Assembly (NCBI RefSeq): GCF_000024405.1
Contig: NC_013517.1
Coordinates: 2,294,001-2,358,000, forward strand
Direction of reading: 5' to 3'
From: Sebaldella termitidis ATCC 33386
Lineage (GTDB): Bacteria > Fusobacteriota > Fusobacteriia > Fusobacteriales > Leptotrichiaceae
DNA: 64,000 nucleotides
The notes below the pieces were generated by a model. It did not search any database, was not told the origin of the DNA, and worked only from the letters and a program-made list of their open reading frames with translations. The translations under genes were made by a program, and so were the position numbers. Shown piece by piece: positions 25,777-35,125 of the stretch; positions within the stretch are counted from its first letter, which is position 1, and each line of letters begins with the position of its first letter.

Positions 25777-26430
25777 ATGGTATTATATAATAACATAAAA
25801 GAATTGAAGTTTGACAGCAATGGTCTTATCCCGGCAGTAATTCAGGATTATTATACCAAAGAAGTACTGACTGTGGCATATATGAATTCTGAAAGCTTGA
25901 AAATAACAATAAATGAAGGAAAAACATGTTTTTACAGCAGAAGCAGAAATGAATTATGGAGAAAAGGCGAGACTTCCGGAAATTATCAGCATGTGGTAAG
26001 TATAAAGTCTGACTGCGATAATGATTCACTTGTAATTGAAGTAATAAAGGACGGTCCGGCGTGTCACACAGGTGCCGAATCATGTTTTAACAACTTGATT
26101 TTCAAAACCCGGGAAGAAAATTTTTCTATTCAGAAGTTATATGATCTGATAAAAGAGAGAAAGACAAATAATACTGAGAATTCTTACACATCTTATTTAT
26201 TTGAAAAAGGTCTGGATAAAATACTGAAAAAAATAGGAGAAGAGTGTACAGAAGTAATAATAGGCGCTAAAAATAAGGGAAATGAAGAATTAGTTTATGA
26301 GCTTGCAGATCTTGTATATCATTCAATGGTGCTTATGATAGAGAAAGATATTACTCTCGCTGATATAAAGGAAGAATTAAAGAAAAGACAGGTTGTAGAT
26401 AAGAAGGTAAAACAGGAAAAAATGAAATAA
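25777..26430 (+). CDS. hisIE: Bifunctional PR-AMP cyclohydrolase / PR-ATP pyrophosphatase
   Basis: Catalyses the second and third steps of histidine synthesis. The 217 residues contain the HisI domain (about 1-110) with [41 protein letters not shown] and [12 protein letters not shown] (metal cysteines), then the HisE domain (about 115-205) with [20 protein letters not shown] and [13 protein letters not shown]. The start follows AGGAGGAA. It precedes the PHP phosphatase by 10 bp. Confidence 0.95.
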   Translation: MVLYNNIKELKFDSNGLIPAVIQDYYTKEVLTVAYMNSESLKITINEGKTCFYSRSRNELWRKGETSGNYQHVVSIKSDCDNDSLVIEVIKDGPACHTGAESCFNNLIFKTREENFSIQKLYDLIKERKTNNTENSYTSYLFEKGLDKILKKIGEECTEVIIGAKNKGNEELVYELADLVYHSMVLMIEKDITLADIKEELKKRQVVDKKVKQEKMK

Positions 26431-26440
26431 AGGAGGCAGT

Positions 26441-27280
26441 ATGAAATTTTTATCAAATTTACACACTCATACACTTTACTGTGATGGTAATAACAGTGCT
26501 GAAGAGTATATAAAAAGGGCAATAGAACTTGGATTTATAAGTATAGGATTTTCAGGACATTCTTATATTCCGGGTACTCTTGGCGAAGACTGGGGAATGA
26601 GTGAGGAGGGAACTCTGGAATATATAAAAGAATTAAAAGGTTTAAGAGAAAAATATAAAGGTGATATTGAAGTTTATATTGGCCTGGAAACAGATTATTA
26701 TTCCGGTTATAAAAAAGATATAAAGGAAAAATTATCTTTGGATTATACTCTGGGGTCTGTCCATTTGATAAAAAATGATACTACCGGGGAATATTACAGT
26801 ATTGACAGTTCTCCGGAAATAACCGAAGAAGGTATAAAAGCTTTTGGCGGTGTAAGAAATTATATAAAAAAATACTATGAAACCCTGTTAGAAATGATTG
26901 AAGAGCAGGAACCTGATATTATAGGTCATATTGATCTGGTAAAAAAATTCAATTCTGATAACAGATATTTTGATGAAACTGAGGAATGGTACATAAGCCT
27001 GATTGATGAAGCACTGGATAAAATAAAAAGCAGTAATTCGATAATAGAAGTAAATACCGGAGCAATGTCAAGAGGATGGACAAATTTTCCATATCCGTCG
27101 AAATTTATTCTAAAGCTTATTCTGGAAAAAAATATTCCTATTACATTGAATTCTGATGTTCATTCAGTAGAAAACCTGGATTATTATTTTGATGAATCAA
27201 TGGAAGTAATAAAAGAAACAGGATTTAAGAAAATAAAAATTTTAAAAAAATCAGAATTTCAGGATATTGAAGTAAAATAA
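26441..27280 (+). CDS. hisK: Histidinol-phosphatase, PHP family
   Basis: Dephosphorylates histidinol phosphate, completing the pathway encoded by the operon. The 279-residue PHP protein has metal ligands in SNLHTHTLYCDGNNSAEEY, SGHSY, GLETDYYSG, GSVHLI, HIDLVKKFN and LNSDVHSVENLD. It is the Bacillus/Lactococcus-type enzyme (HisJ or HisK by naming tradition), not the HAD type fused to HisB. Being last in the operon, it supplies the step missing from the monofunctional HisB. GGAGG is 6 nt upstream. Confidence 0.92.
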   Translation: MKFLSNLHTHTLYCDGNNSAEEYIKRAIELGFISIGFSGHSYIPGTLGEDWGMSEEGTLEYIKELKGLREKYKGDIEVYIGLETDYYSGYKKDIKEKLSLDYTLGSVHLIKNDTTGEYYSIDSSPEITEEGIKAFGGVRNYIKKYYETLLEMIEEQEPDIIGHIDLVKKFNSDNRYFDETEEWYISLIDEALDKIKSSNSIIEVNTGAMSRGWTNFPYPSKFILKLILEKNIPITLNSDVHSVENLDYYFDESMEVIKETGFKKIKILKKSEFQDIEVK

Positions 27281-27295
27281 TATCCTGAAAAATTT
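27260..27295 (+). terminator. Possible terminator overlapping the end of the his operon
   Basis: CAGGATATT (27260-27268) pairs with AATATCCTG (27279-27287), 9 bp, and includes the histidinol-phosphatase stop. The downstream tract AAAAATTTT is weak, so some readthrough into pdxS is likely. Confidence 0.45.
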
Positions 27296-27354
27296 TGATA
27301 TAAGAGTATGTAATTTTATTATATATATTTTATGAAAAGGAGAGTAGTAAAAAA

Positions 27355-28230
27355 ATGGAAAATGAAAGATATGAACTTAACAAAAACTTGGCTCAAATGT
27401 TAAAGGGCGGTGTAATAATGGATGTTTCCAATCCTGAACAGGCAAAAATAGCAGAGGAAGCCGGAGCGGCAGCTGTAATGGCTCTGGAAAGAATTCCGGC
27501 TGATATAAGAGCAGCCGGGGGAGTTTCAAGAATGAGCGATCCTAAAATGATAAAAGGAATACAGGAGGCAGTTAGTATTCCTGTAATGGCAAAAGCAAGA
27601 ATCGGACATTTTGTAGAGGCTCAGATTCTGGAAGCTCTTGAGATAGATTATATAGATGAAAGTGAAGTTTTATCACCGGCAGATGATAAATATCATATAA
27701 ATAAAACTAAATTCAAGGTACCTTTTGTATGCGGTGCAAAGGATTTGGGCGAAGCACTCAGAAGAATTCAGGAAGGGGCTTCTATGATAAGAACAAAGGG
27801 AGAACCCGGAACAGGCGATATTGTTCAAGCAGTAAGACACATGCGTGCAATGATGAGTGAAATCAAAAAAGTACAAAATATGAATGAAGACGAATTATAT
27901 TTTGCTGCAAAAGAGCTTCAGGTGTCATATGATATTATTAATTTTGTACATAAAAATGGGAAACTCCCTGTCGTAAACTTTGCAGCCGGCGGTGTGGCGA
28001 CTCCGGCAGATGCAGCATTAATGATGCAGCTTGGTGCAGAAGGAGTGTTTGTCGGATCTGGAATTTTTAAATCTGGAAATCCCAAAAAGAGAGCACAGGC
28101 AATTATAAAAGCCGTAACAAATTATAATGATCCGAAAATTCTGGCAGAAATATCTGAAGATCTTGGTGAAGCGATGGTGGGTATTAATGAAAATGAAATT
28201 CAAATATTAATGGCTGAAAGAGGAAAGTAA
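27355..28230 (+). CDS. pdxS: Pyridoxal 5'-phosphate synthase, lyase subunit
   Basis: Builds PLP from ribose 5-phosphate, glyceraldehyde 3-phosphate and ammonia. The 291-residue barrel carries the catalytic lysines in [14 protein letters not shown] and [13 protein letters not shown], with [17 protein letters not shown] and [18 protein letters not shown]. It forms a complex with PdxT, encoded one base after its stop. PLP is the cofactor of the neighbouring HisC and sulfhydrylase enzymes. AAGGAGAG is upstream; no riboswitch is seen in the 74-bp spacer. Confidence 0.97.
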   Translation: MENERYELNKNLAQMLKGGVIMDVSNPEQAKIAEEAGAAAVMALERIPADIRAAGGVSRMSDPKMIKGIQEAVSIPVMAKARIGHFVEAQILEALEIDYIDESEVLSPADDKYHINKTKFKVPFVCGAKDLGEALRRIQEGASMIRTKGEPGTGDIVQAVRHMRAMMSEIKKVQNMNEDELYFAAKELQVSYDIINFVHKNGKLPVVNFAAGGVATPADAALMMQLGAEGVFVGSGIFKSGNPKKRAQAIIKAVTNYNDPKILAEISEDLGEAMVGINENEIQILMAERGK

Positions 28231-28231
28231 A

Positions 28232-28798
28232 ATGAATATTGGAATTTTGGCACTTCAGGGAGCTTTTAAAGAACATAAAGATATTTTGGATAAACTTGAA
28301 GCGGATTCTTATGAGATAAGAAAAAAATCAGATCTTAAAAAACGACCAGACGGTCTAATTATTCCCGGCGGTGAAAGTACAGTAATTGGCAAGCTCCTAA
28401 ATGATCTGGATATGATGGAAGAACTAAAAAATATGATCGAAAATGGAATTCCTGTGTTTGGTACTTGTGCCGGTCTGATATTGTTAGCCAAAAAAATTGA
28501 AAATGATAAAAGAATTCATCTTGGATGTATGAATATTGAAGTTCAAAGAAATGCCTACGGCAGACAGCTGGGAAGCTTTGTCACCGAAGAAGAATTTCAA
28601 GGGATAGGAAAAATACCTATGGTTTTTATAAGAGCACCATATATAAAATCAATAGGAAATAATGTAAAAATATTATCGGAAGTGAAAGGAAAAATAATTG
28701 CTGCAGAAGAAAAAAATATTCTTGTTACTGCATTTCATCCTGAATTGACAAAGGATACCAGAGTCCATAAATATTTTATAGAAAAAATTACAGAATAA
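28232..28798 (+). CDS. pdxT: Pyridoxal 5'-phosphate synthase, glutaminase subunit
   Basis: Class I glutaminase that supplies ammonia to PdxS. The 188 residues show [28 protein letters not shown], nucleophile cysteine in [14 protein letters not shown], and the His-Glu pair in [12 protein letters not shown]. It starts one base after pdxS, so production of the two is coupled. Confidence 0.97.
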   Translation: MNIGILALQGAFKEHKDILDKLEADSYEIRKKSDLKKRPDGLIIPGGESTVIGKLLNDLDMMEELKNMIENGIPVFGTCAGLILLAKKIENDKRIHLGCMNIEVQRNAYGRQLGSFVTEEEFQGIGKIPMVFIRAPYIKSIGNNVKILSEVKGKIIAAEEKNILVTAFHPELTKDTRVHKYFIEKITE

Positions 28799-28812
28799 AT
28801 TATTTTTCTTAT

Positions 28813-28842
28813 TTGAGTTTCATAACTACTTTATGATATAAT
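28813..28842 (+). promoter_or_regulatory. Promoter of the DUF4870-like gene
   Basis: TTGAGT, an 18-bp spacer and TATAAT (28837-28842), 41 bp before the ATG at 28883. Confidence 0.6.
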
Positions 28843-28882
28843 AATCATGAAATAATATAACAATATGACTGGAGGAATAACA

Positions 28883-29443
28883 ATGAGTGATATGAAAGAT
28901 AAGTTGGAAGATGTTAAAGATAATGTAGAGGAAAAAGCAGATAATGCTAAAATAAAATTAGATAAGACGGTAGATGACGTAAAGGAATATGCACATGAAG
29001 CAGGAGAAGATGTGAAGCAGACAGGTGAAGCTGCCAAAGAGAAATTTTCTGAAGTAAAGGAACAGGTAAAATCAGGTTTCGATCAGACAATGGCAGATGT
29101 AATGGAAGTAACAGCTGATGATAAGAATAAAGCGGTTATTATGCATATTTTGTCTATAATACTTGGGTTTTCAATGTTAGGATTTATTTCACCATTAATA
29201 TTCTATTTTGCAGTTAGCGATAACTCAGAATTTTTAAAACAAGAAGCAAAAAATGACTTAAATTTTCAATTGACACTTTTAATTGCTTATGTTATAGCAG
29301 GAATATTATGGATCGTTTTAATAGGAATCTTTTTATCATTTGTTCTAGGTATATGTGCATTAGTTTTTGAAATAATGGCATTAGTAAAAGCTAAAGATGG
29401 AGAACATTATAAATTCCCATTTTCATTAAACTTAATAAAGTAA
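28883..29443 (+). CDS. Membrane protein with amphipathic N-terminus and DUF4870-like domain
   Basis: A 186-residue protein in two parts. Residues 1-85 are highly charged and helical with regular spacing of V, A and K (for example EDVKDNVEEKADNAKIKLDK), like LEA or apolipoprotein-type amphipathic helices. Residues 90-185 are a Tic20/DUF4870-like membrane domain with three hydrophobic stretches, and contain the family-like pattern SEFLKQEAKNDLNFQLTL. The start chosen has GGAGGAAT 6 nt upstream; the ATG at 28865 precedes that site. It has its own promoter and terminator. Role unknown; a membrane-stress or membrane-remodelling function is only inference. Confidence 0.7.
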   Translation: MSDMKDKLEDVKDNVEEKADNAKIKLDKTVDDVKEYAHEAGEDVKQTGEAAKEKFSEVKEQVKSGFDQTMADVMEVTADDKNKAVIMHILSIILGFSMLGFISPLIFYFAVSDNSEFLKQEAKNDLNFQLTLLIAYVIAGILWIVLIGIFLSFVLGICALVFEIMALVKAKDGEHYKFPFSLNLIK

Positions 29444-29459
29444 TAAAAATAAAAAGAAT

Positions 29460-29492
29460 AGCAGCAGGTATTTTGTTATCTGCTGTTTTTAT
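29460..29492 (+). terminator. Intrinsic terminator
   Basis: CAGCAG (29462-29467) pairs with CTGCTG (29480-29485), followed by T5. Confidence 0.65.
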
Positions 29493-29521
29493 ATAAAAAA
29501 ATATTATTTCTGAGGGAAAAT

Positions 29522-29863
29522 ATGAATGATTATACAAAAAAAGTTATAAAAATAATAAAATCTATTCCTAGCGGTAAAACAATGTCATATGGGGACATAG
29601 CCAAAACAGCCGGAAAAAACAGAGGAGCCAGAGAGGTATCACGGATTCTGCACAGCTGCAGTGAAAAATACGGACTGCCGTGGCACAGGGTTATAAATTC
29701 TCAGGGAAAAATAAGCCTGTCAGGGGAAGCAGGACAATTTCAGCGTGAAATGCTTGAGCAGGAAGGAATTCGTTTTGATAAAAACGGGAAAATAAATGAA
29801 GTTTATATAAATAAAGGAAGAGATTCTAATGCTAATAAGGAAAGAAGAAAAAAAAGATCTTGA
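29522..29863 (+). CDS. Alkyltransferase-like DNA repair protein (ATL)
   Basis: A 113-residue protein of the MGMT C-terminal domain family. The active-site motif PCHRV is PWHRV here (LPWHRVINSQGKIS), so the methyl-accepting cysteine is replaced by tryptophan. That marks it as an alkyltransferase-like protein, which binds O6-alkylguanine and hands it to nucleotide excision repair rather than repairing it directly. The arginine-finger region is in NRGAREVSRILHSC. The last 15 residues are basic and overlap the next, frameshifted gene by 35 bp. Confidence 0.88.
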   Translation: MNDYTKKVIKIIKSIPSGKTMSYGDIAKTAGKNRGAREVSRILHSCSEKYGLPWHRVINSQGKISLSGEAGQFQREMLEQEGIRFDKNGKINEVYINKGRDSNANKERRKKRS

Positions 29864-30222
29864 TGATATTCGGCATATAAATAATACCTGCATTAACGGA
29901 GATTATGAAAGCAAGCTGATAAATAACATCAGAAAGCGAAAAAGTTTTATACTTTCACTTATAGCAGAAGATAATGGGAAAATAATCGGACATATTATGT
30001 ACAGCAGAATAAAAACAGATGATAGGAATTCAACTGCTTTAGCTCCGATGTGTGTGCTTACGGAATATCAGAAGACTGCATAGGTACAGACTGATAAAAG
30101 AAAGCCTGAAATATTTGAAAGAGATGAAAGAAAAGAGCATAATAGTTTTAGGTCATACAGCATTTTACAGCAGACTTGGATTTGAAAAAGCGGCAGAGTA
30201 TGGCAAGGAATTTTTAATATAA
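29829..30222 (+). pseudogene. GNAT acetyltransferase, broken by frameshift
   Basis: Frame one (29829-30083) reads MLIRKEEKKDLDDIRHIN through LAPMCVLTEYQKTA and then stops. A second frame, beginning LIKESLKYLKEM near 30090 and ending GFEKAAEYGKEFLI at 30222, supplies the rest of the GNAT fold. The break falls exactly in the acetyl-CoA loop: adding one G after ACTG (30077 region) and one A after GGTACA would restore QKTGIGTRLI, a normal Q-x-x-G-x-G motif. So either two single-base deletions or sequencing errors are present. Compared with intact relatives nothing else is missing. It overlaps the ATL gene and the 3' end of the CLC gene on the other strand. Confidence 0.7.
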
Positions 30223-31865
30223 AGAAGAGGAGTGACTCTTATAAACAGAGTCACTCCTTTTTTGGTTCTATTTTTTTTTGAAAATTTTACTATAGTACCC
30301 ATTTCATAGAGATAATATGCAATAACAGAAGCTTTTTCCTTATCAGTCAGAATGACTAGAAGATCCCCGTTCTTCAATATTGTATTTCCGTTTGGTATAA
30401 ATTCATTTCCGTCCCGTCTTATGCCGGCAAGAAGTGTATCAGCAGGCCACTTCAAATCTCTCACCATTTTATTTGAAAGTTTAGAATCTGCTATTACCGG
30501 TATCGTAACTGTAATTATCTTTTTTTCTTTATTAATATCCTTATTAGAAGCAAAAGACATATTATTAAACAAAACATCATAAACAGGTTCCAGATTAATA
30601 AATTCAGTTATAATATATGATACAGCCGATATAAATGTCAGAGCAAATAAATGTGAAAAATTTCCTGTCATCTCCAGAATCAAAATTATTCCGGTAATCG
30701 GTGCTCTTACTACAGCTGTAAAATAAGCAGCCATTCCCAAAATTATATAATGTGTAATATAAATATCAGAAACACCAAATAAATTTACTATAAATATTCC
30801 ATAAATTTTCCCTAATAAAGCTCCTATAACAAGCATAGGGAGAAATATACCTCCGGGAAAGCCGCTGCTGTAAGATATAAGAGTATATAAAAATTTTCCT
30901 GCAAGAAGTAAAAATAATATAAGTACCGGAGTAGGATACTGAGTTATTTTTTCTATAAGATTATGTCCGCCTCCTGTAATATCTTTAAAAAGAAAAGCTG
31001 TAAAAAAAGCTATGAGCATTAAGCCAGCCGCTTTGAAATAAGGATTCAGATCTATTTTTTTATATACTTTCTGAAATTTTATCAGATTATCACTAAAGAG
31101 TTTTCCCATAAAAGACATTATTATTCCAAATATGAGGATAAGAAAAATTTCCATCAGAGAATTAAATTCAGTAGGGGCAGTTACCTCAAAATTAAAGACT
31201 GGGTGGTATCCCAAAAAAATTCTTGTCAGAAAATCTGCTGTAATACTTGCTATTAAAGTACAAATTAATAAAAGAGGTGAAAAAAACTTATGCAATTCTT
31301 CAAGAGCAAATATAACTCCTGCAAGCGGGGCATTAAAAGCAGCAGCAAGTCCTGCACTGGCACCACAGGTAATAAAATATTTCTTTTCCATTTCAGAACG
31401 CCCTGTTACTTCATTTATCCCTTCACCTACGAGAGCACCAAGATGTATTGACGGACCTTCTCTTCCAAGGGACAGACCTACACCAATACTCAAAAGCCCG
31501 CCAAAAAACTTTAAAATAAGTTCAGGGAGCCAGCGAAAATGTATTTTCTGCATGAGCAGTGCTTTTACCTGAGGTATTCCGCTTCCTGAAATAAGAGGGA
31601 ATTTCATAACAAGAAACTGTAGAATAACTCCAATGAGTATAAATATAAAAATACCTGTACAAAAATTCCAAACAGATAGATTCTCAAAAAGCTTTTCTCT
31701 CAAAATTCCGATTTTATCAAGTCCGAGCCTGTATAAAATAACTACAGCTCCTGAAAGTGTACCTGTTAATAAACTGTAAAATATCAATAAAAGGTTATGT
31801 TTTCTTGATTTCAGCTTTTGCCAGTCTGTTAGCAGATTTAAAAGATCATTTTTCATATTTTTCAT
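30165..31865 (-). CDS. CLC-family chloride channel/antiporter with RCK_C domain
   Basis: A CLC membrane protein of 566 codons as read. Selectivity and gating motifs are intact: GSGIPQVKA, GREGPSIHLGA with the gating glutamate, and GFPGGIFLPMLVIGALLG. After the membrane domain (about 1-430) a TrkA-C/RCK_C-like domain follows (about 450-525, with GIRRDGNEFIPNG and LKNGDLLVILTDKEK). The final 40 residues come from reading through a strong terminator and the antisense of the GNAT gene. A single extra A in the A9 tract (30271-30279) would end the protein at KKK-stop, before the terminator. The natural C-terminus is therefore probably near 30270, and stop loss by slippage or error is likely. Confidence 0.85.
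   Translation of the reverse strand: MKNMKNDLLNLLTDWQKLKSRKHNLLLIFYSLLTGTLSGAVVILYRLGLDKIGILREKLFENLSVWNFCTGIFIFILIGVILQFLVMKFPLISGSGIPQVKALLMQKIHFRWLPELILKFFGGLLSIGVGLSLGREGPSIHLGALVGEGINEVTGRSEMEKKYFITCGASAGLAAAFNAPLAGVIFALEELHKFFSPLLLICTLIASITADFLTRIFLGYHPVFNFEVTAPTEFNSLMEIFLILIFGIIMSFMGKLFSDNLIKFQKVYKKIDLNPYFKAAGLMLIAFFTAFLFKDITGGGHNLIEKITQYPTPVLILFLLLAGKFLYTLISYSSGFPGGIFLPMLVIGALLGKIYGIFIVNLFGVSDIYITHYIILGMAAYFTAVVRAPITGIILILEMTGNFSHLFALTFISAVSYIITEFINLEPVYDVLFNNMSFASNKDINKEKKIITVTIPVIADSKLSNKMVRDLKWPADTLLAGIRRDGNEFIPNGNTILKNGDLLVILTDKEKASVIAYYLYEMGTIVKFSKKNRTKKGVTLFIRVTPLLYIKNSLPYSAAFSNPSLL
30225..30263. terminator. Strong terminator inside the CLC open frame
   Basis: AGGAGTGACTCT (30228-30239) and AGAGTCACTCCT (30247-30258) form a perfect 12-bp stem with T6 on the plus strand and A/T flanks on the other. 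It ends the ATL/GNAT transcript and probably also the CLC transcript, yet the CLC reading frame passes through it. Confidence 0.85.
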
Positions 31866-31937
31866 TCCTTTTGTTATATATATTTATAATAATAACAGAT
31901 AATTTATTTCATATCAAATAAAAAAAATAATAACGTC

Positions 31938-31967
31938 TTGCTTTCTACAATTAGAATATACTATAAT
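31938..31967 (+). promoter_or_regulatory. ribF promoter
   Basis: TTGCTT, an 18-bp spacer and TATAAT (31962-31967), 28 bp before the ribF ATG. No FMN riboswitch is present. Confidence 0.6.
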
Positions 31968-31994
31968 ATAAGGAGTTTGATGGAGGATAATAAA

Positions 31995-32939
31995 ATGAAA
32001 ATAATTGATAAAAACAATATTTCAGAGCTGAAAAAACAAAAAAATATCATAATACTCGGAAATTTTGACGGGATACATCTTGGTCACCAGGAACTAATAA
32101 AAAGAGGAATTGAATGTTCTGAAGATACGGAATATAAGACTGTACTCTATACTTTCAAAACACATACCAATCAAAATATAAAACTTTTGACTAATAATGA
32201 AGAGAAGATTTTATTACTCAAAAAATTTAATCTGGATTATGTCTATTTTGAAGAATTTGATGAGGTAAAAAATTTATCACCTGAAGAGTTTATTCAGAAA
32301 ATAATAATAGACAGACTTCATTCAGATAAAGTTATATGTGGATTTGACTTTACATTTTCAAAAAATAAGTCAGGTAATACAGATTTATTAAAAAAACTTG
32401 GACAGGAAAAAAACGTAAAAGTCGTAGTCATAGACTCTGTGAAAGATGAAAGCGGAGAGGTAATAAGCAGCACCCGTGTAAGAAAATATATAGAAGACGG
32501 TAATCTTTCAGAAGCGACAAAACTTCTGGGACATTATCCGATTATAGCGGGAGAAGTAGTACACGGAAAAAAGATGGCTCGTCAGATGGGATTTCCAACA
32601 GCTAATCTTATATTTGAAAATAAAGTTTACCCGCCATTTGGAGTGTATGGTGTGTATGTAAAAATAGAAGGCGACAATAACATTTATAACGGAGTAATGA
32701 ATCTTGGGAAAAACCCTACATTAAAACCCGGAGAACTGAGTGTAGAAGTACATATTCTTAATTTTGACAAATTTATTTATGGAGAAAAAATTATAATTTA
32801 TGTTCTTGAAAAAATCAGTGATGAGATAAAATTCAACGGAATAGACCAACTGGTCGAAAAGATAGGCAATGATGTAAAATACTGGAAAAAGAAAGTGAAA
32901 GATGAGTATGGCAATACAGATAAAACTCGAAAATTTTGA
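31995..32939 (+). CDS. ribF: Bifunctional riboflavin kinase / FAD synthetase
   Basis: Phosphorylates riboflavin to FMN and adenylates it to FAD. The 314 residues contain the nucleotidyltransferase domain (about 1-165) with LGNFDGIHLGHQELI and ISSTRVRKYIEDG, and the kinase domain (about 170-310) with RQMGFPTANLIF, YGVYVK and NGVMNLGKNPTL. I start it at the ATG 8 nt after GGAGG; an ATG at 31980 overlaps that site. Its 3' end overlaps scpA by 38 bp. The overlap region contains one of the GACC-N4-GGTC palindromes (32844). Confidence 0.93.
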   Translation: MKIIDKNNISELKKQKNIIILGNFDGIHLGHQELIKRGIECSEDTEYKTVLYTFKTHTNQNIKLLTNNEEKILLLKKFNLDYVYFEEFDEVKNLSPEEFIQKIIIDRLHSDKVICGFDFTFSKNKSGNTDLLKKLGQEKNVKVVVIDSVKDESGEVISSTRVRKYIEDGNLSEATKLLGHYPIIAGEVVHGKKMARQMGFPTANLIFENKVYPPFGVYGVYVKIEGDNNIYNGVMNLGKNPTLKPGELSVEVHILNFDKFIYGEKIIIYVLEKISDEIKFNGIDQLVEKIGNDVKYWKKKVKDEYGNTDKTRKF

Positions 32940-33600
32940 AGGTCCTCTTGATCTTTTAATACATTTAGTCGAAAAAAATAAAATGGATATTACAAAAATA
33001 GATATATTTCAGATTATAGAAGATTATTTAATGTATATAAAGGAAGCACAGGAGCTGAATCTTAAAGTAAAAGTTGAATTTCTTGTAATGGCTACCGAAT
33101 TAATAGAAATTAAAGCCTATTCCATATTAAATAAAGGAAAGAAAGAGGAAAGGGAAGAAGATCTGGAAAAACGAATTATAGAATATAAATTATTTAAAGA
33201 AATTTCAGAAAAAATGGCAGAATATGAAAATGAATATAATATTGCCTATAAAAGATCCGGGCTGCAAAGTGTTGTTCCATCTGAGATAGAATACGATCTG
33301 TCAGCTTTGAGCATAAATAATTTGTTTTCTCATTTCAAAAATCTCCTGAAAGAAGAAGTAAAAATTACTATAAAAGTAGAGCTTGAAGAAGAATATACAA
33401 TTGAAGAAGCTTATAAAGAGGTCTACGAGATGATAAATACTAAAGAAAGGGTTAATTTTAATATGTTACTAAAGAATAAATACACACGTTTGCGTATAGT
33501 ATCACTATTTTTATGTATACTGGATCTCTTTAAAGACGGAGTAATTGATATACAGTTTGAAGAAAATGAATTTTATGTTATGAGGTTGAATTATGTTTAA
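32902..33600 (+). CDS. scpA: Segregation and condensation protein A
   Basis: Kleisin subunit that closes the SMC ring with ScpB for chromosome compaction. The 232 residues begin with the family signature KLENFEGPLDLLIHLVEKNK and IDIFQIIEDYL, have a charged middle, and end with the winged-helix domain (about 160-230). It starts inside the end of ribF and overlaps murJ by 8 bp. Neither scpB nor smc is in the window. Confidence 0.93.
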   Translation: MSMAIQIKLENFEGPLDLLIHLVEKNKMDITKIDIFQIIEDYLMYIKEAQELNLKVKVEFLVMATELIEIKAYSILNKGKKEEREEDLEKRIIEYKLFKEISEKMAEYENEYNIAYKRSGLQSVVPSEIEYDLSALSINNLFSHFKNLLKEEVKITIKVELEEEYTIEEAYKEVYEMINTKERVNFNMLLKNKYTRLRIVSLFLCILDLFKDGVIDIQFEENEFYVMRLNYV

Positions 33601-35077
33601 GTCCAGTTTGTTAGTTATGATTATAAATATGCTGAGCAGGATCCTGGGTCTGGTTAGGGAAATACTTATAGGAAGTTTTTTTGGAGCAACAGGAATGACA
33701 GATGCATATTTCGGAGCATTCAAAATATCCAATTTTTTTACACAGCTTTTAGGAGAGGGGGCATTAGGCTCGGTATTTATTCCTTTATATAATGAAAAAA
33801 GGGAGCTCGAAGGGAAAGACAAAGCCGATGACCTTATATTCTCAGTTTTAAATCTGGTATTTGCCTTTTCCACCACAGTATCAATATTTATGATATTTTT
33901 TTCGGAATATATGCTGAAAATATTTGTAGGCTTTAAAGATGAAGCTCGGTTCAATGTAGCGAATAATTTATTAAAGATAATGGCTTTTTACTTTTTATTT
34001 ATATCATTATCCGGAATAGTATCAGCAGTTTTAAATAATTTTAAAAAATTTGTAATTTCTACATCAACAGCACTTGTTTTTAACCTTACAATTATATGCG
34101 GAGTATTATTGTTCGGGAAAAAATACGGGATTTATGGTTTAGGAGTTTCAGTTCTTTTATCCGGGCTGTTTCAATTATTAATGCAGCTGCCGCAGTTTTT
34201 TATGATAGTAAAAAGATATAAACTTATTTTCGATATAAAGGATAAGTATATTAGAGAAATGTTTCTACTGATGATTCCCACTCTTATAGGAATTTTTGGA
34301 TATCAGATTAATGAAATGATAGATACACGGTTTGCGGCGGCATTAACAGCAGGAACAGTCAGTGCTTTGAATTATTCAAGCAGATTATATTTACTGCCTA
34401 TAGGGGTATTTGCAATATCATTATCGGTCGTAATATTTCCAAATTTATCACAAGCTGCTGTTAAGAAGCAGATGAATGTAGTAAAGAGTCAAATCGAACG
34501 TGGACTGAATATGCTGGCATTTTTCGTCATTCCATCACAGATAGTACTAATATTTTATTCAAAAGAAATAGTATCGCTAATATATAAAAGGGGAGCTTTC
34601 AGTGAAGATATGATAGTGGTGACATCTCAGGCTCTGACATTCTATTCAGTAGGATTACTGTTTTTTTCAACAATACATCTGCTTACAAGGAGTCATTATG
34701 TATTTAAGGACAGAAAAAGACCGGTTATATCGTCATTTGTAGGAATAGGGATAAATATAGCTTTGGATTTTCTTCTTTACAAACAATATAAACACATGGG
34801 GCTGACATTTGCTACTTCAACAGCTGCAATGGTGAATTATCTTATACTTTTACTCTCACTGAATAAAAACTATATAAAATTAGACTTTCTGAAATATATT
34901 AAATTTATAGTTATTACATTGATCATATCGGGAATAGCATATATAGTTTCATCATTTATACCGGAAATAGGAGACTTTAGGATATCTATAGTTATAAAAT
35001 TAATAATATTCGCAGTGGTTTATCTATTACTGTGGTCTCCAAAAATAATAAAACAAAAAATAAACATGTTTGGATAA
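33593..35077 (+). CDS. murJ: Lipid II flippase MurJ (MviN family)
   Basis: Polytopic membrane protein of 494 residues with about 14 hydrophobic segments that moves lipid-linked peptidoglycan precursor across the inner membrane. Family features are the N-terminal ISRLGLVREILIGSFFG-like stretch (MLSRILGLVREILIG), GATGMTDAYFGAFKI, and the arginine/acidic residues in LLGEGALGSVFIPLYNE. It overlaps scpA by 8 bp and ends the ribF-scpA-murJ unit before a terminator. Confidence 0.92.
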   Translation: MFKSSLLVMIINMLSRILGLVREILIGSFFGATGMTDAYFGAFKISNFFTQLLGEGALGSVFIPLYNEKRELEGKDKADDLIFSVLNLVFAFSTTVSIFMIFFSEYMLKIFVGFKDEARFNVANNLLKIMAFYFLFISLSGIVSAVLNNFKKFVISTSTALVFNLTIICGVLLFGKKYGIYGLGVSVLLSGLFQLLMQLPQFFMIVKRYKLIFDIKDKYIREMFLLMIPTLIGIFGYQINEMIDTRFAAALTAGTVSALNYSSRLYLLPIGVFAISLSVVIFPNLSQAAVKKQMNVVKSQIERGLNMLAFFVIPSQIVLIFYSKEIVSLIYKRGAFSEDMIVVTSQALTFYSVGLLFFSTIHLLTRSHYVFKDRKRPVISSFVGIGINIALDFLLYKQYKHMGLTFATSTAAMVNYLILLLSLNKNYIKLDFLKYIKFIVITLIISGIAYIVSSFIPEIGDFRISIVIKLIIFAVVYLLLWSPKIIKQKINMFG

Positions 35078-35088
35078 ACTAAATCATT

Positions 35089-35125
35089 AAAATACTTCTG
35101 ATTAAATATCAGGGGTATTTTTTTT
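35089..35125 (+). terminator. Terminator of ribF-scpA-murJ
   Basis: AAATAC-TT-CTGAT pairs with ATCAG-GG-GTATTT, loop TAAAT, then T8. Confidence 0.75.

Noticed and set aside
27281-27354. A riboswitch or separate promoter for pdxS-pdxT.
   Set aside because: The 74-bp spacer holds only a weak hairpin and no recognisable -35/-10 pair or aptamer.
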